A stretch of DNA of 64,000 nt, from positions 1,302,001 to 1,366,000 of the forward strand of contig JAWKLZ010000001.1 in assembly GCA_041392475.1 (NCBI GenBank), given 5' to 3'. The number at the start of each line of letters is the position of its first letter. Within the stretch, counting starts at the first letter, position 1. The notes beneath the pieces were generated by a model. The model saw only the letters and a list, made by a program, of their open reading frames with translations, was not told the origin of the DNA and ran no database searches. Below, piece after piece: positions 36,553 to 45,570 of the stretch. The DNA comes from Chitinophagales bacterium. Lineage in GTDB: Bacteria > Bacteroidota > Bacteroidia > Chitinophagales > UBA2359. The position numbers and the translations under genes were made by a program.

Positions 36553-37263
36553 CTAAAAGTTCGGTCTCAATGCAGCGTGTCCGTATTCATAAAAATTCTT
36601 GATGAACAATACCGCATCTTCCTCATCATCTGTCAGGTGTAAAAAATCCAAATCTTTCGCTCCAATGTTTTTGTGCTTCTTCAAAACAGTGTCTTTTATC
36701 CACTCTATCAGTCCTCCCCAAAAGTCTATACCCATGAGTATGATAGGAATGCGTTCAATTTTTTTGGTTTGGATAAGGGTCAAAGACTCAAAAAGTTCGT
36801 CCATCGTTCCAAAGCCTCCAGGGAGAATCACAAATGCTTGAGCATACTTGACAAACATGACTTTACGCACAAAAAAGTAATTAAATTTAATAAGCCTATC
36901 TCGGTCAATGTAGGCATTGGGTTCGGTTTCGTGTGGAACGGTAATCTCCAAACCTACCGATTTTCCTCCAGCTTTTTGTGCGCCAAGATTGGCCGCTTCC
37001 ATGATTCCTGGGCCACCACCTGTGATAATTCCATATCCTTCTTTCACCAACAACTCAGATACTCTCACCGCTTTTTGGTAATACGGATGTTCTGAAGTCG
37101 TTCGAGCCGAGCCATATACAGACACACATGGACCGATTCGATTCATGTTCTCAAAACCATCCACAAATTCTGCCATGATTTTGAAGATACGCCAAGAGGA
37201 CTCTGCTTTGAGTTCTGCCCATGTTTTATCTTGCTGAGTGGTATTGTTGCTATGTGTTATCAT
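36553..37263 (-). CDS. LOG family protein (TIGR00730, cytokinin riboside 5'-monophosphate phosphoribohydrolase-like)
   Basis: 236 residues. Rossmann-type fold with the signatures ITGGGPGIMEAANLGA and ILPGGFGTMDELFE (PGGxGTxxE, catalytic Glu and nucleotide-binding loop). Family members cleave N-glycosidic bonds of nucleoside monophosphates such as AMP. Bacterial housekeeping function is probably nucleotide turnover. Lies 37 bp downstream of the symporter gene. Confidence 0.92.
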   Translation of the reverse strand: MITHSNNTTQQDKTWAELKAESSWRIFKIMAEFVDGFENMNRIGPCVSVYGSARTTSEHPYYQKAVRVSELLVKEGYGIITGGGPGIMEAANLGAQKAGGKSVGLEITVPHETEPNAYIDRDRLIKFNYFFVRKVMFVKYAQAFVILPGGFGTMDELFESLTLIQTKKIERIPIILMGIDFWGGLIEWIKDTVLKKHKNIGAKDLDFLHLTDDEEDAVLFIKNFYEYGHAALRPNF

Positions 37264-37300
37264 ATTGGTATTGTTTGTGTTAAAAAAAATAATAGTTTGA

Positions 37301-38794
37301 TTAGACCGCTGTGTTGTATTCTTTTCTAGAAATCAACCACAAACCAATAAAGGTAAGCAATCCATTTAAAATAAGTAATTCAAAACCAAATTTATATCCA
37401 TTCATCCATGCCTCTGAATGACTGTTCAATACATAACAAACAATCGGTGCAGTCACACAAATAAAAGGGACATACTTATCCACTACTTGTCGGTTTTTCA
37501 CAAACAAGCCAAAAGAATATAAGCCCAAAAGTGGTCCATACGTATAGCCTGCAATGCGAAACAACTCACTGATTACATCCTGTTCGAGCATATAGTAAAA
37601 AACCATGACTACTGTAAGTAGCAGAAATGTAAACCCAATATGTACTTTGAAGCGGGTTTGTTTGAGTATGTTGTGATTGGCATTGGGATTTTGTGCTTTT
37701 TTTTCTAAATCCAAAAAGTCAACACAAAAAGAGGTGGTCAAAGCAGTTAAAGCAGAATCAGCACTCGAATAAGCCGCTGCAATCAAACCGATTAGAAATA
37801 CAACGCCAATCATTGGAGGAAAATACTCCAATGCCAAAGTTGGGAATACATGATCGGTTTTGGTGGGTAGCTCGATGCCTTTAGAATTGGCATAAATGTA
37901 CAAGAGTGCGCCCAAAGTGATGAAGAGAATATTGACAAATACCAAGACAATGCTGAAAGTAAACATATTTTTTTGAGCCTCTCCAATGTTTTTGCAACTG
38001 TTGTTTTTCTGCATCATATCTTGGTCCAAACCCGTCATTACAATAGCGAGTGAAGCACCGCTAAAAAACTGTTTGAAGAAATAATTCCCCGCATTTGGAT
38101 TGTCAAAAAAGAACATTCGAGAATATTGACTTTCCGAAACCGCACTCGCCAATCCTCCAATCGTCAGGCCCAAATCCTGTCCAATCCACAAAATAGTGGT
38201 AATGACCGCCAAGAGCATAAACGTCGTTTGCAGCATATCTGTCCATACAATCGTCCGAATTCCGCCCCGCATGGTGTACACCCAAATCAGCAAAAGTGTG
38301 AATAGAACATTGAAAACAAAGTGAATACCATAAATATCAAATACAAATAACTGCAAAACAATCGCCACCAAATAGACCCGAAAAGCAGCGCCAATGGTGC
38401 GAGAAAGCAAGAAAAACCCTGCTCCTGTTTTGTAAGACCAAAAACCAAATCGTTTTTCGAGATAGGTGTAAATCGAGGTGAGATTCATTCGGTAATAAAT
38501 GGGCATCAAAACCGTAGCAATGACCAAATAACCCAATAAGTACCCAAATACGACTTGCATATAAGAGAAGGCACCATTGATGCTCTCCAAATTTCCGATG
38601 ACTCCAGGTATCGAGATAAAAGTCGCCCCCGACAAACTCGCACCAATCATTCCAAAAGCCACTACATACCACGGAGATTGTTTGTTGCCGATAAAGAAGG
38701 CTTCATTGCTGCTATCACGCCCCGTTATCCACGACACAACAAAAAGCAAGGTAAAATAAGCACCAATGAGAGAAAGAATAAGAATTGGATTCAT
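37301..38794 (-). CDS. Sodium:solute symporter (SSS family)
   Basis: 497 residues with about 13 membrane helices, as expected for SSS transporters. Visible markers: SNEAFFIGNKQSPWYVVAFG near the N-terminus, GAFSYMQVVFGYLLGYLV, and GLIAAAYSSADSALTALTTSF, the SSS signature holding the Na+-site serines. The solute cannot be read from sequence. It sits between acyl-ACP thioesterase (78-bp gap) and LOG on one strand. Confidence 0.92.
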   Translation of the reverse strand: MNPILILSLIGAYFTLLFVVSWITGRDSSNEAFFIGNKQSPWYVVAFGMIGASLSGATFISIPGVIGNLESINGAFSYMQVVFGYLLGYLVIATVLMPIYYRMNLTSIYTYLEKRFGFWSYKTGAGFFLLSRTIGAAFRVYLVAIVLQLFVFDIYGIHFVFNVLFTLLLIWVYTMRGGIRTIVWTDMLQTTFMLLAVITTILWIGQDLGLTIGGLASAVSESQYSRMFFFDNPNAGNYFFKQFFSGASLAIVMTGLDQDMMQKNNSCKNIGEAQKNMFTFSIVLVFVNILFITLGALLYIYANSKGIELPTKTDHVFPTLALEYFPPMIGVVFLIGLIAAAYSSADSALTALTTSFCVDFLDLEKKAQNPNANHNILKQTRFKVHIGFTFLLLTVVMVFYYMLEQDVISELFRIAGYTYGPLLGLYSFGLFVKNRQVVDKYVPFICVTAPIVCYVLNSHSEAWMNGYKFGFELLILNGLLTFIGLWLISRKEYNTAV

Positions 38795-38872
38795 GAAGAA
38801 ATTGTTTGACGGTCTTTATTGAAGGCTCTAATTTACACAATGTCGTCAAACAACAGTTAGAAATTTCTCCTT

Positions 38873-39595
38873 TTAGCTAAATTCCCCCCTGCAAACCACC
38901 GTTTCGCCTTTCTCCTTCAAAATCACACAAGCAAATCCTTTCTCCAATTGCTTACTTTTGACAAGCACTTTTTCTCCAAAAAGAGTCTCATTCAAAAAGT
39001 TCATTTCCAGCTGCAAAGGTCGGAAATCACCTTCCATATTAACCAATTGATTGATCATCCATTCCACGTATTTTGTATTGTTCACATGCCCGACCATATC
39101 CAAATCACTATATTGTACTTGATAAGTTGAACTTTGGTCAAATTCGGTTATGGAAGGCAATTTATTGGAAGCTCCGCAATCAGGCAACTTATCTGCAATG
39201 ATAGGCAGTTGGTTGCTCACAATTCTTGCAGGTCTTCGATTTTCGATATTGACAGCTACCCAAAAGGTAGAAGCCGAGCCTATGGATTCGCCTTGTTGGT
39301 TTTGAAAATCAAAATGCCTGTCCGAAAAAGGCCCTCGCATCGAACTAACCCAAGTTTGGAGTTGGATTTTTTCAGCCCAAACGGGGAAATTGTTCATTTT
39401 CACCTTCAAACGATTCATCAGCCATACATGCCCCATTTGCTGCATATCATCAAATCCTAAGCCTCGATGCAAAGCATGAAGACCTGCCGCATTTTGGAGA
39501 ATATTGCAGATTGAAGTGATGTTTGCTTCTGAATTGTTGCCAATCATAAAAGAAGGAATCTGCCATTCTTCGTGCCATATACCGTTTTGTTCCAT
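38873..39595 (-). CDS. Acyl-ACP thioesterase
   Basis: 240 residues, two tandem hot-dog domains (FatA/FatB-like). The N-terminal domain carries LQNAAGLHALHRGLGFDDM and VWLMNRLKVKMNNFPVWAEKI; SASTFWVAVNIENRRPARI follows. The C-terminal domain has SDLDMVGHVNNTKYVEWMINQL with the Asn-His pair of the family's active site. It releases free fatty acids from acyl-carrier protein. First gene of a minus operon with the symporter. Confidence 0.92.
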   Translation of the reverse strand: MEQNGIWHEEWQIPSFMIGNNSEANITSICNILQNAAGLHALHRGLGFDDMQQMGHVWLMNRLKVKMNNFPVWAEKIQLQTWVSSMRGPFSDRHFDFQNQQGESIGSASTFWVAVNIENRRPARIVSNQLPIIADKLPDCGASNKLPSITEFDQSSTYQVQYSDLDMVGHVNNTKYVEWMINQLVNMEGDFRPLQLEMNFLNETLFGEKVLVKSKQLEKGFACVILKEKGETVVCRGEFS

Positions 39596-39956
39596 TATTT
39601 GTGTTGCGTTTAGGTTTTTATACTATTAGTTGTATTCGTATGTTTATAGGTATTTACGTTAGTGTGTATAAAGAAATAGTTACTATTAAAATAATATATA
39701 AAAAATCGCAGAAACCGTTTGAGAAACATTTCAAGAATCCGCATATTTATATAAATAATCATTATTCAGTCAAATATATTGAATTTAATCTCTGATGAAA
39801 AATGCTACGACAAATTAGGTAGGAAAATAGCATTATTTGCCTTCATTGTGCCTGCAAAAATATCATTAAAAACGGTAGATATTCGAGTAACACAAATATT
39901 CATAGATATAATAACCAGAAAGGAATATGACTTATTTTACGTTCTTGGATTAGGAG
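39596..39956. other. AT-rich intergenic stretch
   Basis: 361 bp between the thioesterase start and the agmatine deiminase stop. Two open frames of 64 and 66 codons on the plus strand have lysine/isoleucine-rich compositions without recognisable motifs and are unlikely genes. The promoter of the thioesterase operon must lie here. Confidence 0.55.
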
Positions 39957-41015
39957 CTATACCACCTTCAGTTTGCTGACTACCTGTTGACTCAAACAAT
40001 GCAGCGTTCCAAATCCCCAAATCAAATCAATAGAATTGATACCAATGATTTGTCGATCAGGAAAACAATCTGCCAAAATATTGAGTGCAATTCGGTCATT
40101 CGGGTCATTGAAAGTAGGAACTAAAACGGCTCCATTGATAATCAAAAAATTAGCATAACTCGGTGGGATGCGAATATCTTCAAACATCAATTTTTGCGGC
40201 ATCGGCAATTCTACAATATTGGGAGATTTCCCGTCTTCAAGTTGTGAAGATTGCAAGCGTTTGAGGTTGTCTTGTAGCGGTTGATAGTTGGCATCTTCTC
40301 GATTCGATTCTACTACGGTGACAATCGTATCGGCATTGACAAACCGACACAAATCATCAATATGTCCATGTGTATCATCTCCTTGTATTCCATTTCCCAA
40401 CCAAATCACATTCGTCACGCCCAAGTATTCGGCAAAGACTGCTTCGTAATCAGCTTTGGTAAATCCTGGGTTGCGTACCTGAATCGAAGGATGCAACAAA
40501 CACTCCTCAGAAGTCAACAAAGTTCCCTTTCCGTTGACATCTATTGCGCCTCCCTCCAATACCACTGCCTTTCCTCGGTAAGCAGCAACGGTCATCGGAA
40601 TATTTAAAAAATCAGCAACCGCAGCAGGAACCTTTCTATCCAATTGATGATTAGCATATTTTGCCCAACCATTAAAATTGAAGTTAATCGCTTCTTGTGT
40701 TTGCTGTCCAGTTTCTACAATAATAGGCCCCGAATCTCGCATCCAACTCCGATTGGTTTTTTGCAAAATATACTGTACCTGTTTGGTGTCCACATGCGCC
40801 CGTTCGAGCATAGCCCCTACTCTATTTTGCAAGGCCTCGTTTGCCACCACAAGGAACACTTTTTCAAACTGCGCCACTTTTTTGATAAACTCCACGAATG
40901 CCCATTGAATAGCTTGATACTTACCAGGCCAATCATTTCCATTGTGCGGAAAACACAACAAAATCCCTTTTTGCTTTTCCCACTCAGCGGGAAATCTTCT
41001 TTTTATTTGGCTCAT
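39957..41015 (-). CDS. aguA: Agmatine deiminase
   Basis: 352 residues, family-normal. Guanidine-deiminase markers: RFPAEWEKQKGILLCFPHNGNDWPG at the N-terminus, RDSGPIIVETG, GGAIDVNGKGTLLTSEECLL, DTHGHIDDLCRFV, and the catalytic cysteine near residue 340 in GTLHCLSQQ. It converts agmatine to N-carbamoylputrescine and ammonia. The gene for the next enzyme lies 208 bp upstream on the same strand, giving the arginine-decarboxylase-dependent route to putrescine. Confidence 0.95.
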   Translation of the reverse strand: MSQIKRRFPAEWEKQKGILLCFPHNGNDWPGKYQAIQWAFVEFIKKVAQFEKVFLVVANEALQNRVGAMLERAHVDTKQVQYILQKTNRSWMRDSGPIIVETGQQTQEAINFNFNGWAKYANHQLDRKVPAAVADFLNIPMTVAAYRGKAVVLEGGAIDVNGKGTLLTSEECLLHPSIQVRNPGFTKADYEAVFAEYLGVTNVIWLGNGIQGDDTHGHIDDLCRFVNADTIVTVVESNREDANYQPLQDNLKRLQSSQLEDGKSPNIVELPMPQKLMFEDIRIPPSYANFLIINGAVLVPTFNDPNDRIALNILADCFPDRQIIGINSIDLIWGFGTLHCLSQQVVSKLKVV

Positions 41016-41223
41016 ATTAGTGAAAAAAAATAAGTCAAATCAATTTGATTTAGAAACAATCTAAACCAGTGGGTTTTTGAATTTAAGTTTGTAATTAGGC
41101 AAACTCAAATATCAAATTAGTCATTTTTGCGCTTCAATTTGTTCTCTAATAATGAGTTAATTGAATTTGCATTTGAGTTATTAATTTGAATTTGCCTTAG
41201 TATTTTTTCTATACAAAATAGTA

Positions 41224-42108
41224 TTAATCTATCGCTCTTTTGGTGATTTCGCCATAAGCATCAATTCTCCTATCTCTAAAAAAAGGCCAATTTTGCCTAA
41301 CATTTTCTTGCAAATCCAAATCTACTTCTGCCATCAAAATCTCTTCTTCGTTGTGCGATGCTTGCGCCAATATTTCTCCTTGCGGGCCTGCAATAAAGGA
41401 TGCTCCCCAAAACTGAATCCCATCGGTATTGGGTAAATATTGCTCCAAACCAATTCGATTAGCAGCCGCAACATAGATGCCATTGGCGACCGCATGACCT
41501 TTCATCACATTCATCCATGCGCCATATTGATTCACCCCATATTCTTCTTTTTCAGCAGGATGCCAACCAATTGCAGTAGGATAAAACAACACTTCTGCCC
41601 CCTGCAAAGCAGTCAATCGAGCTGCCTCAGGATACCATTGGTCCCAACAGATGAGCGTTCCTATTTTTCCTTTTTGGGTGCGAATGGTTTTGAAGCCCAA
41701 ATCGCCTGGGGTGAAATAAAATTTTTCATAATAATAAGGATCGTCAGGAATGTGCATTTTTCGATAGAGTCCCGCTTCCGTTCCGTCCACATCTATGATG
41801 TAGGCACTATTGTGGTAAATACCCTGCATTCTTTTTTCAAAAAATGGAACAATGATGACCACTTTTAATTCCTTAGCGAGTTGGCTAAATGCCGTAAAAG
41901 AAGTGCTATACAAAGGTTCTGCCAATGCAAAATTATCCACATCTTCGCTTTGACAAAAATAATGACTGCTATATAATTCTGGCAAACAAATCACTTCTGC
42001 CCCTTGTTTTGCTGCTTTTTTTACCCAAGCAGTGCATTTTGTTAAATTGTTTTTTGGGGTGTCATTTAGGTTCAATTGCACAACTGCAATCTGGTATTTT
42101 TTCTTCAT
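41224..42108 (-). CDS. aguB: N-carbamoylputrescine amidohydrolase
   Basis: 294 residues, nitrilase superfamily. Catalytic triad visible: Glu44 (LPELYSSHYF), Lys117 (YRKMHIPDDP) and Cys154 (LICWDQWYPEAAR). WDQWYPEAAR and QYGAWMNVMKGHAVANGIYVAAANR are typical of carbamoylputrescine amidases. It hydrolyses N-carbamoylputrescine to putrescine, CO2 and ammonia. Paired with the agmatine deiminase gene downstream. Confidence 0.95.
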   Translation of the reverse strand: MKKKYQIAVVQLNLNDTPKNNLTKCTAWVKKAAKQGAEVICLPELYSSHYFCQSEDVDNFALAEPLYSTSFTAFSQLAKELKVVIIVPFFEKRMQGIYHNSAYIIDVDGTEAGLYRKMHIPDDPYYYEKFYFTPGDLGFKTIRTQKGKIGTLICWDQWYPEAARLTALQGAEVLFYPTAIGWHPAEKEEYGVNQYGAWMNVMKGHAVANGIYVAAANRIGLEQYLPNTDGIQFWGASFIAGPQGEILAQASHNEEEILMAEVDLDLQENVRQNWPFFRDRRIDAYGEITKRAID

Positions 42109-42874
42109 TATATGCTTTTATTCTTTCATGAAATTTTTTGAGGCAATTCACCACTTGTAAAAATAACACAACTTCGGGTAAAGTCAAATTCTACCAAACT
42201 CTACCAAAGGATAAAACACATATACTTCAACCCCCATTTCCTTGCCCTTATGGACACCATCCCAAAAAATAGTAGCATCATTCGGGTTTAGACTTTGGAC
42301 GAAATATTAAAGACATAAGAAAAAAAAGTTTTAAATCTTTGACAGCAAAGAGATTAAGAGAAATTGAATTAAAAATGCGTTTTGCTCATAACCAAACATT
42401 TACTTCTTATGTCTTATGTACAATGTCCAATTCGGGTCAAAATTGTTTTGTTCAAACGCTTTTTCGCTTCAATAGTGAAATAGTCACTTCAAAAGAAAGA
42501 GATTTTATAAGCGTTGGAATTATTTTGGGAGGCAAGGTTTTTCTAAAGTTTTGAAGAAAAAATTAGAGTTTATTATATTCGTACTATCCTGTTACTCGAA
42601 GAATAAAGAAAATTTGAAAATACATTATAATAGGTTATCTTTAAGAATTGAATATTGCATCAATGACATAAAAATTAGAGTGTCGTTCATCATCATTAGA
42701 AGCAGAAAAATTGTACTACAAAGCTGTTATTTCAGAATAATCTGTCCAAATATCAGAACAATCTGCGATAATTTTATTCCAGTAAACTGATTTGATGCGT
42801 AAGCGAAACATTAATTATTATTCCTTAAAAGGTAATAGTACAAGCAACACACAAACACAACTAAGAAAGAAAAA
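42109..42874. other. Long AT-rich intergenic stretch
   Basis: 766 bp between the divergent aguB and dtd genes. Two open frames (42339-42554 and 42551-42790, plus) look like chance ORFs: no motifs, skewed composition, and overlapping out of phase. Around 42290-42325 are the words TTAGACTTTGGACGAAA and GACATAAG, similar to text near 20341, suggesting a degenerate dispersed repeat. Confidence 0.55.
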
Positions 42875-43327
42875 ATGCGAGTTCTCATACAAAAAGTCTC
42901 TCAGGCATCTGTCACCATTGAAGGTAAAGTCAAATCAAAGATTGGACAAGGACTGCTGATTTTGCTGGGCATTGAAGAAGCAGACAACGAAGAAGATATT
43001 GATTGGCTTTGTAGAAAAATAGCTAATCTGCGGATTTTTGAAGACGAAGCAGGAAAAATGAATTTGTCGGTCAAAGACATTGAAGGGGAAGCATTGGTAG
43101 TCAGTCAATTCACCCTTCACGCCAGTACCAAGAAAGGCAATCGCCCTTCTTTTATCAAAGCTGCAAGACCTGATACCGCCATTCCGCTATATGAAAAGTT
43201 TGTGGCGAATCTTCAAAGCTATTTCACCGCACAGGTTGGAACAGGAGAGTTTGGCGCAATGATGGAAGTAGGTCTGGTAAATGATGGCCCTGTAACGATT
43301 TGGATAGATTCAAAAAATAGAGAATAA
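42875..43327 (+). CDS. dtd: D-aminoacyl-tRNA deacylase
   Basis: 150 residues. Begins MRVLIQKVSQASVTIEG and contains the two invariant active-site loops, SQFTL (in VVSQFTLHAST) and NDGPVTIWID near the C-terminus with the Gly-Pro motif that rejects L-amino acids. It removes D-amino acids (and glycine mischarged on tRNA-Ala) from tRNAs. Monocistronic, closed by a hairpin terminator. Confidence 0.96.
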   Translation: MRVLIQKVSQASVTIEGKVKSKIGQGLLILLGIEEADNEEDIDWLCRKIANLRIFEDEAGKMNLSVKDIEGEALVVSQFTLHASTKKGNRPSFIKAARPDTAIPLYEKFVANLQSYFTAQVGTGEFGAMMEVGLVNDGPVTIWIDSKNRE

Positions 43328-43335
43328 ACGATATA

Positions 43336-43372
43336 AAAAATGCCGCAAACTTAGTTCGCTTACGGCATTTTT
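43336..43372 (+). terminator. Bidirectional terminator after dtd
   Basis: A 10-bp perfect stem AAAAATGCCG / CGGCATTTTT, 17-nt loop, between dtd and the convergent lipoprotein gene. A/T runs on both sides allow use from both directions. Confidence 0.8.
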
Positions 43373-43407
43373 GGGGCTTAGACTTTCCAAATTTGGGTTT
43401 GGAGAAT

Positions 43408-44022
43408 TTAGCTTTCTGTCATAGAATAAATTACTCCATTCTCAAATTCGTACTGAATAACTCCTTTGTTTTGAGAATAAAACAAACGAAGGACGTTGTT
43501 TTCACCATTTGGGTCGAGTTCTTTTTGATTGATTTCCAAGACATCAAAGTACGTTTTACCTGCAATCTCTATGGACTCATGGCAAGTATAGATGAAGTTG
43601 AATTTTTCACCGCACTGAAAACTACCGTCTTCATTCACAAAGTATTGAAAGAGGTAGTATTGCGCTCCCCCTTGGAATTGCTTTGTAAGCAGTTCAATAG
43701 TCATCTGTTCATCAGTAGTATAGTTGGTTCCAAATCTCATAAGAGGTGTAGCTTCACTGTTTTTCAACTCCACATTAAAAAACTCCAAAGTTTGTCCAGA
43801 ACACTTATTGAAGTCACTGTGTGTTTCCTCCAATGTTCGCTTCACATTCAAAGAGTAACTGTTGCCATCCGAACCTACAAATTTTACTGTCTGACCTGAG
43901 GCATAAGGTACACTTTGTTGTAATGCAGTAGCCACTTTTTTGTACTCATTGTCTTTTCCGCTAGGGCAACAAGAAGATAAAAAGAAGACGAAAAAAAAGA
44001 AATACAGGATGTTTTTTTTCAT
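43408..44022 (-). CDS. Lipoprotein of unknown function
   Basis: 204 residues from ATG 44022 (MKKNILYFFFFVFFLSSCC); ATG 44034 would add four residues. The signal peptide ends in a lipobox LSSC. The mature part is a mixed alpha/beta domain with GQTVKFVGSDGNSYSLNVKR and YFLFQYFVNEDGS-like strands, as in small Bacteroidota lipoproteins of unknown role. Convergent with dtd. Confidence 0.72.
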   Translation of the reverse strand: MKKNILYFFFFVFFLSSCCPSGKDNEYKKVATALQQSVPYASGQTVKFVGSDGNSYSLNVKRTLEETHSDFNKCSGQTLEFFNVELKNSEATPLMRFGTNYTTDEQMTIELLTKQFQGGAQYYLFQYFVNEDGSFQCGEKFNFIYTCHESIEIAGKTYFDVLEINQKELDPNGENNVLRLFYSQNKGVIQYEFENGVIYSMTES

Positions 44023-44494
44023 TTCAAAAATCATTGATTTTAATTTAATTAAATGTTAAAATTAAACAATTCACTATTTTGTAAATTCACTATTTTGCAT
44101 TATCTCATAAACGAAGGAAATCTTTGTTTAGTTGCAAGCAAAGTATGCTAAATGAAAATATTTTTTGATTCAGTGAAGTTTTGATGGAAAGAGGCTTTTG
44201 AAGGTTAACTTTAATATACATATATTTTGAAAATCAAAACTTTATAAAGATAAATTTCACAATTATTAGTTTCTCCTCTTATGCTGGAGTTTAATTCTAT
44301 TTTTTTTAAAACCTGTATTTATAGTAAATTTGGATATCAAGCAATCAAAAAACATAATGCATTGACTTTTAATTAATTAAAAGCCAATTAATTAATTTGG
44401 TTTGTACTATAATTTTATCTTTTAGCAGAAAATTGAAAACAAAATGTAGTGTAAAAACATTTTCATTGTACAATAACTTCAAAATTCACAAAAA
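44023..44494. other. AT-rich intergenic stretch with short repeats
   Basis: 472 bp. Contains a 14-bp direct repeat AATTCACTATTTTG at 44068-44081 and 44084-44097, palindromic TTAATTAATTAA runs around 44370-44397, and a TAAATTTG -7-like box at 44325-44332 in front of the next gene. No gene seen. Confidence 0.55.
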
Positions 44495-44899
44495 ATGGCC
44501 AAACAAAAACCTCAAATGGGCTGGGTGTATTCTCCTACTGCAACAAAGGCTCAAAAAGACAATATTTCCAAACAGTTCGAGCCTATCATAGACCAATTGA
44601 AAAAAAATTTTACTCCGGTTCCAGAACCTCAAGAATACAATCATTGTATTGATGTATTTAGCAAATGGAGAGGTAATTCCTTCTATATTACGCAGAAATA
44701 CAAAGTTGGAGGAGAAAATAGATACAAAGATTTTTTTGATACGGGTATTGCTCGTTTGGAGTATTATGGTGAAAACCGGTTTAACCTTTCTTTTTACACC
44801 TCTTCGGGAAAATGGGAACCGCATTTTATGTATCAAGATGTTTCTTTTGAAGAAGCACAAAATGCGATTTTGAAGGATAGCATGCTCCAAGTTTTTTAA
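44495..44899 (+). CDS. Conserved protein of unknown function
   Basis: 134 residues, no signal peptide or membrane helix. Begins MAKQKPQMGWVYSPTATKAQ and contains an alpha-beta pattern with YNHCIDVFSKWRGNSFYITQKY and DTGIARLEYYGENRFNLSFYTSSGKW. The composition is that of a real protein, and I favour this frame over the 142-codon open frame on the opposite strand. I do not recognise the family. Closed by the 42-bp palindrome downstream. Confidence 0.7.
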   Translation: MAKQKPQMGWVYSPTATKAQKDNISKQFEPIIDQLKKNFTPVPEPQEYNHCIDVFSKWRGNSFYITQKYKVGGENRYKDFFDTGIARLEYYGENRFNLSFYTSSGKWEPHFMYQDVSFEEAQNAILKDSMLQVF

Positions 44900-45041
44900 G
44901 CAATGGTCAAACATTAACTCCTTGATTTAAAATTCTGAACAGCTTGATTAATAGGCATTTTTTTCATTTTCATTCTTTATTATTCCCTTTTTGATGATAA
45001 AACACTATTTTTAAAAGCAGAATAACCGCTTGATTATAAAC

Positions 45042-45083
45042 CCCATTCATAGCCCATGAATTAATTCATGGGCTATGAATGGG
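45042..45083. repeat. Perfect 42-bp palindrome
   Basis: 45042-45062 is exactly the reverse complement of 45063-45083, with no spacer (arm CCCATTCATAGCCCATGAATT). It is followed by AATAATTTTT on the plus strand. It lies 143 bp after one gene and 64 bp before doxX; terminator, operator or unstable cruciform are all possible. Confidence 0.95.
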
Positions 45084-45147
45084 AATAATTTTTAGTGAAA
45101 TATCGTCATAAAAGGAATAAAATTTACATTCCAAAATTATTATCTCT

Positions 45148-45570
45148 ATGAAGCTCTTATCTTATGAATCTTCCACTAAATGGATAGACATTGGCTTATT
45201 ATTATTGAGGATTACCTTTGGTGCGGCCATGCTATATGGTCATGGTATTGGCAAATGGGGCAAATTATTTGGAGGTGAAGAAATACAATTTGCAGACCCA
45301 TTTGGCTTGGGAGTTGTCGCCTCATTGGGTTTGGCTGTATTTGCAGAAGTAATTTGTTCTATTTTACTAATGTTTGGCTTGTTTACCCGATTGGCCTTGG
45401 TTCCATTGATGGTTACCATGGCAGTTGCTTACTTTACAGTCCATTTTTCGGATGAGTTTGCCAAGCAAGAAAAAGCCATTTTGTATGGAATAACCTATCT
45501 TGCTTTATTTTTAACAGGGCCTGGCCGTATGTCCTTAGATGCTCTGTTGTTTGGCAAAAAACAGAGTTAA
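45148..45570 (+). CDS. DoxX family membrane protein
   Basis: 140 residues with four membrane helices. DoxX pattern: GLLLLRITFGAAMLYGHGIGKWGKLF, then GLGVVASLGLAVFAEVICSILLMFGLFTRLALVPLMVTMAVAYFTVH, and KAILYGITYLALFLTGPGRMSLD. Family members are linked to thiol/oxidative stress and quinone metabolism but lack a defined general activity. Monocistronic. Confidence 0.9.
   Translation: MKLLSYESSTKWIDIGLLLLRITFGAAMLYGHGIGKWGKLFGGEEIQFADPFGLGVVASLGLAVFAEVICSILLMFGLFTRLALVPLMVTMAVAYFTVHFSDEFAKQEKAILYGITYLALFLTGPGRMSLDALLFGKKQS

Noticed and set aside
39601..39979. Two open frames of 64 and 66 codons between the thioesterase and aguA genes
   Set aside because: No motifs or start context, and the second runs over the aguA stop; probably non-coding.
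41097..41197. Inverted repeat of 14 bp (one mismatch) between aguA and aguB
   Set aside because: The arms are AT-rich and 73 bp apart; not enough to call a regulatory element, though it could form a weak hairpin.
42339..42790. Two short plus-strand open frames between aguB and dtd
   Set aside because: Out of phase with each other, no motifs, low-complexity K/I/R/F composition typical of random AT-rich DNA.
44486..44914. 142-codon open frame on the minus strand
   Set aside because: Antisense to the 134-residue plus-strand gene, which has a more normal protein composition. The minus frame is full of R, F, K and I without motifs.
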